8,558 bases of DNA from DRWZ01 sp964601505 (GTDB taxonomy: Bacteria > Calescibacteriota > Calescibacteriia > Calescibacteriales > Calescibacteriaceae), in the NCBI GenBank assembly GCA_964601505.1, contig CAZRNR010000072.1, forward strand, positions 1 through 8,558, in the 5' to 3' direction. Positions 6,693-8,558 of the stretch are shown in pieces; position 1 is the first letter of the stretch, and every line of letters begins with the position of its first letter. The notes under the pieces are model-generated. The model saw only the letters and a program-made list of their open reading frames with translations, did not search any database and was not told where the DNA came from. The position numbers were made by a program, and so were the translations under genes.

Positions 6693-7661
6693 ATGTATGT
6701 TTTAGAAGTTTCTGAACTTGAACAGAAACTGGAAGAATTTGAAAAAAATTCTGATATTCATAAACCTCACAACAGTAAAATTCCATTTGAAGTTCTGGGA
6801 TATGGAGAAATAAGCGTTGTTATATCCATAAAGGGTTTAGAAAATTTTGTTTTAAAAAGGCTACCCATATTCAGGAATTATGATGAGTGTCTTTATTACA
6901 AAAAAATATTTGATGAGTATGCAGATATACTCACTAAAAAGGTTGGAATTTCTATTCCTTATCAGGTCGGAATAGCTCTAAATCTGAGCGAACCTGTTTT
7001 CTACTCTGTACAGGAGAAACTACCTAAGGAGTGGCTTGGTCAGTTTGTTTTCAACTCGCTTGAAAATCCATCAGATGTTCAAAATTTTATAGGTCGTATT
7101 GTTGAAGAGATAAAGAGAGTGTGTCGCTTTAACTCGATGAAAGATGAAGTTTATAAGATTGGAATAGATGCACAGCTTTCAAATTGGGCCTTGAAGGGGG
7201 GATTGGAAAATTTATCTTCTGGAGATTTATTATATATTGATACGTCAACCCCTTTGATCAAAGAGAATGAAAAAGAAAAACTCCCGGCAGATAATTTCCT
7301 TTCAAGCACTCCTCCTATTTTGAAAATTCTGATAAAAAAATTGTTTATGAAGGAAGTTCTTGAACGATATTATGATTGTCGTTCTATAATCCTTGATTTC
7401 TCTTCAAACCTTCTCAATGAAGATAATAAAGAGAATGTTAAAATCTCTTTGGATTTTATTTCTCGGCATGAAGGTATAAACCTTGAAGACATAATATCTT
7501 ATCATAAAAAGGATTATACAATCTGGAAAACCTTCTGGATCTCAAGAAAAATTCATAGATTTCTTCTTACAAAATTCGGTAGAAGGTATAAATTTTTGAT
7601 ACCTCAAAAGATTTCTGTAAAGAAATTGACAAAAGAAGATATAATGTATTTTAAGACTTAA
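6693..7661 (+). CDS. Kinase-fold-like protein of unknown function (possibly DUF6206-type)
   Basis: A 322-residue soluble protein with the pattern of a distant protein-kinase/aminoglycoside-phosphotransferase fold. GYGEIS (36-41) resembles a glycine-rich loop, and K55 in FVLKRLP is in the position of the ATP-binding lysine. GIDAQLSNW (157-165, with D159 and N164) resembles the catalytic loop, and YIDTSTP (D183) resembles the metal-binding DFG region. The usual catalytic-loop histidine is replaced by glycine. I believe this matches an uncharacterised family recorded as DUF6206, from memory only. The C-terminal 130 residues are charged and helical, with no membrane segment. The ATG at 6693 is chosen; a TTG at 6681 would overlap the aminotransferase stop as TTGA and add four residues, and neither has a strong ribosome site. 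Tight coupling to the aminotransferase suggests a shared pathway, perhaps phosphorylating an amino compound (inference). Confidence 0.8.
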   Translation: MYVLEVSELEQKLEEFEKNSDIHKPHNSKIPFEVLGYGEISVVISIKGLENFVLKRLPIFRNYDECLYYKKIFDEYADILTKKVGISIPYQVGIALNLSEPVFYSVQEKLPKEWLGQFVFNSLENPSDVQNFIGRIVEEIKRVCRFNSMKDEVYKIGIDAQLSNWALKGGLENLSSGDLLYIDTSTPLIKENEKEKLPADNFLSSTPPILKILIKKLFMKEVLERYYDCRSIILDFSSNLLNEDNKENVKISLDFISRHEGINLEDIISYHKKDYTIWKTFWISRKIHRFLLTKFGRRYKFLIPQKISVKKLTKEDIMYFKT

Positions 7662-7748
7662 ATAATATTTTATATTCATCTTTTCTATTTATATTTTGTT
7701 TATCTTTCTATTTTTTTTATGTGTAGTGTTTCGATTGTCATGTTGAAT

Positions 7749-7776
7749 GATTGGAAACTCCAATCTAGACATTTTT
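7749..7776 (+). terminator. Hairpin with short T-run, weak terminator candidate
   Basis: GATTGGA (7749-7755) and TCCAATC (7759-7765) form a perfect 7-bp stem with an AAC loop, followed after six bases by five Ts (7772-7776). It lies in the 129-bp gap between the kinase-like gene and the small CxxCH gene. The stem is short and the T-run is displaced, so it would be a weak intrinsic terminator; it could instead be leader structure of the next gene. Confidence 0.4.
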
Positions 7777-7790
7777 AAGACTATAGGTGA

Positions 7791-8096
7791 ATGAATTCTG
7801 TATTTTCACTTATTTGTCCTTATGTTTTAGACTTTTTGATTGTCAGCTTACATGTTATTATTTGTATATGCTTTGTTGCATTCATCAAAAATTATTCTCT
7901 TGAAGTTCTCAACAAGCTGATCCAAAGTTATACAAGAAAAGAAACTGAGGTTGCTTCATTCTCAAGCTCACCCAAAGACATACATACAAACTCTTGTCGT
8001 TTCTGTCATTTTGAAAATATACATAAAAACAAAGCTCTTGATGAGGTATTCTCAAATGCAAAAGATTTAAAAGTCCCAGATCACTTTACCAAATAA
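7791..8096 (+). CDS. Small membrane-anchored protein with a CxxCH haem c motif
   Basis: A 101-residue protein. Residues 12-32 (VLDFLIVSLHVIICICFVAF) form a convincing single membrane segment. A polar stretch of about 35 residues follows, then CRFCH (69-73), the CxxCH signature for covalent haem c attachment, and a charged tail rich in lysine and aspartate. If exported N-in, the motif would lie outside the membrane, where haem c is attached. No methionine follows the motif, so a Met-His ligated class I cytochrome fold is unlikely; H78 or H98 could be the second ligand. It is shorter than normal monohaem cytochromes c. Its place upstream of cytochrome oxidase genes fits an electron-transfer or assembly role (inference). 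A GGTG sequence sits just before the ATG. The motif could also bind zinc or be a coincidence, and I know no named family. Confidence 0.55.
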   Translation: MNSVFSLICPYVLDFLIVSLHVIICICFVAFIKNYSLEVLNKLIQSYTRKETEVASFSSSPKDIHTNSCRFCHFENIHKNKALDEVFSNAKDLKVPDHFTK

Positions 8097-8152
8097 AATT
8101 TCAATATGTTTGAATATGTCTGAAACAAAGCAATTTGTATATATTTTTTATC

Positions 8153-8204
8153 ATAAAGTTTTATTTGAAAAAAAATTTTTTCTCTTTAGAATAAAGTTTT
8201 GATG
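8153..8204. promoter_or_regulatory. A/T-tract and direct repeat upstream of the oxidase genes
   Basis: ATAAAGTTTT occurs twice, at 8153-8162 and 8191-8200, on either side of an almost palindromic A8-T6 tract (8167-8182). Such tracts bend DNA and can act as UP elements or regulator-binding regions, and this one sits 50-100 bp upstream of the likely oxidase promoter. Given the AT-rich background, the function is only suggested. Confidence 0.25.
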
Positions 8205-8251
8205 ATGAAACAATTTTGATGTTTTATAAATTTCTTAAGAGATTTTTATCC

Positions 8252-8257
8252 TATACT
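8252..8257 (+). promoter_or_regulatory. Candidate -10 box of the oxidase operon promoter
   Basis: TATACT is one base from the sigma-70 consensus TATAAT and would start transcription about 30 bases before the subunit IIa start codon. No good -35 hexamer lies 16-18 bases upstream (AATTTC at the 17-base spacing), so the promoter may depend on an activator or the A/T tract upstream, or transcription may come from further up. Confidence 0.35.
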
Positions 8258-8280
8258 CTGAAAAATACTAAAAAACATAA

Positions 8281-8287
8281 AAGGAGG
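8281..8287 (+). promoter_or_regulatory. Strong Shine-Dalgarno site for subunit IIa
   Basis: AAGGAGG, seven bases before the ATG at 8295, is the strongest ribosome binding site in the window. It decides that the 41-codon frame at 8295 is translated rather than the longer overlapping frame that begins at 8216. Confidence 0.85.
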
Positions 8288-8294
8288 AAGCAAA

Positions 8295-8420
8295 ATGGAA
8301 AACCTGACAGAAAAAGGTCAAAGCTTCAAACCGAAAGGGGCAATAGCTTTTATGGTTATTATGTTTTTAATATACTTTGGCATCTGGTTTTCAATATGGT
8401 TAGTTATGGCCTTAAGATGA
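8295..8420 (+). CDS. Cytochrome c oxidase subunit IIa (ba3-type), small membrane subunit
   Basis: A 41-residue protein, MENLTEKGQSFKPKGAIAFM at the start, followed by one hydrophobic membrane helix (residues 17-40) and a terminal arginine. The KPKGA segment just before the helix and the tiny size match subunit IIa of the Thermus ba3 oxidase (34 residues). There the helix occupies the place of the second transmembrane helix that subunit II lacks. It would sit in the cytoplasmic membrane as part of a B-family haem-copper oxidase reducing oxygen to water. The start has a near-ideal AAGGAGG ribosome site seven bases upstream, and the stop lies 18 bases before the subunit II start, so the two are cotranscribed. 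The gene is easily missed because a longer frame overlaps it. The family match is from memory of the Thermus protein plus gene order, and I consider it likely. Confidence 0.82.
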   Translation: MENLTEKGQSFKPKGAIAFMVIMFLIYFGIWFSIWLVMALR

Positions 8421-8438
8421 AAATGGGGGTAGATTGTT

Positions 8439-8558
8439 ATGAAAGACAATATAGCATCAACTGAAAGAAATATAGTATCATCTGAAAGAAATATAACGGT
8501 ATCTTCTATCTTTCTTTTGCTTATTTTTCTTTCAATGATTATCTATGGAATTAAACAG
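8439..8558 (+). CDS. Cytochrome c oxidase subunit II (ba3-type), N-terminal part
   Basis: The first 40 codons of a gene that runs off the window. After a polar N-terminus comes a single hydrophobic helix (about residues 20-36), and the pattern ERNITVSSIFLLLIFLSMII resembles the EKGW-plus-helix start of Thermus ba3 subunit II. Subunit II of such enzymes carries the periplasmic CuA centre that accepts electrons from cytochrome c; that domain lies beyond the window. The ATG is preceded by GGGGGT about eleven bases upstream. The N-terminus holds a repeated heptapeptide, NIASTER then NIVSSER, encoded by a 21-bp tandem repeat. Assignment rests on the helix, the preceding subunit IIa gene and gene order. 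Confidence 0.72.
   Translation, partial: MKDNIASTERNIVSSERNITVSSIFLLLIFLSMIIYGIKQ
8448..8489 (+). repeat. 21-bp tandem duplication in the subunit II gene
   Basis: Positions 8448-8468 and 8469-8489 are adjacent copies of a 21-bp unit (AATATAGYATCAWCTGAAAG plus A) matching at 19 of 21 positions, and a partial third copy (AATATA) follows. The unit is in frame, so each copy adds a heptapeptide before the membrane helix. Slippage or unequal exchange is the likely origin. Confidence 0.75.

Noticed and set aside
8216..8464. An 82-codon open frame overlapping the oxidase genes
   Set aside because: Its composition is not protein-like, it has no ribosome site, and the overlapping 41-codon frame at 8295 has a near-ideal one plus a recognisable product.
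1..8558. CRISPR array, tRNA or rRNA genes
   Set aside because: No regularly spaced repeats and no tRNA T-loop or rRNA-like segments were seen on reading both strands.

Overview
This AT-rich window looks like it comes from a thermophilic or deep-branching bacterium with a partly decayed accessory island. AGA/AGG arginine and ATA isoleucine codons are frequent, there is the start of a ba3-type haem-copper oxidase operon, and there are remains of a TaqI-type restriction-modification locus. Aquificota would fit, but nothing here fixes the taxon.

Layout. Positions 1-48 hold the last codons of an upstream gene, overlapping (TGATG) a metallophosphoesterase gene (48-788, +). That gene converges on and overlaps by 12 bp a glutamyl-tRNA synthetase gene (777-2177, -). 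Positions 2178-3123 carry no intact gene of normal size. They hold two inverted repeats near the gltX start, a decayed unidentified gene (about 2365-2627), and a 248-bp miniature transposon (2651-2898) with 17-bp terminal inverted repeats and a perfect 8-bp target duplication. Positions 3124-5276 hold a degenerate TaqI-like restriction-modification locus. Its N6-adenine methyltransferase is broken by one in-frame TAA, and its endonuclease by about five frameshifts or stops. Then come a class III PLP aminotransferase (5359-6684) and an adjoining kinase-fold-like protein of unknown function (6693-7661). The window closes with a small membrane protein bearing one CxxCH haem motif (7791-8096), a 41-aa cytochrome oxidase subunit IIa (8295-8420) behind a strong ribosome binding site, and the 5' end of the oxidase subunit II gene (8439 onward).

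How they work together. The aminotransferase and kinase-like protein look like one transcription unit and may act on one small amino-containing substrate (inference). The CxxCH protein, subunit IIa and subunit II suggest a terminal-oxidase locus for aerobic or microaerobic respiration. The restriction locus is probably non-functional, and its endonuclease is far more damaged than its methyltransferase, as expected if restriction was lost first. No tRNA, rRNA, CRISPR array or intact transposase was seen.
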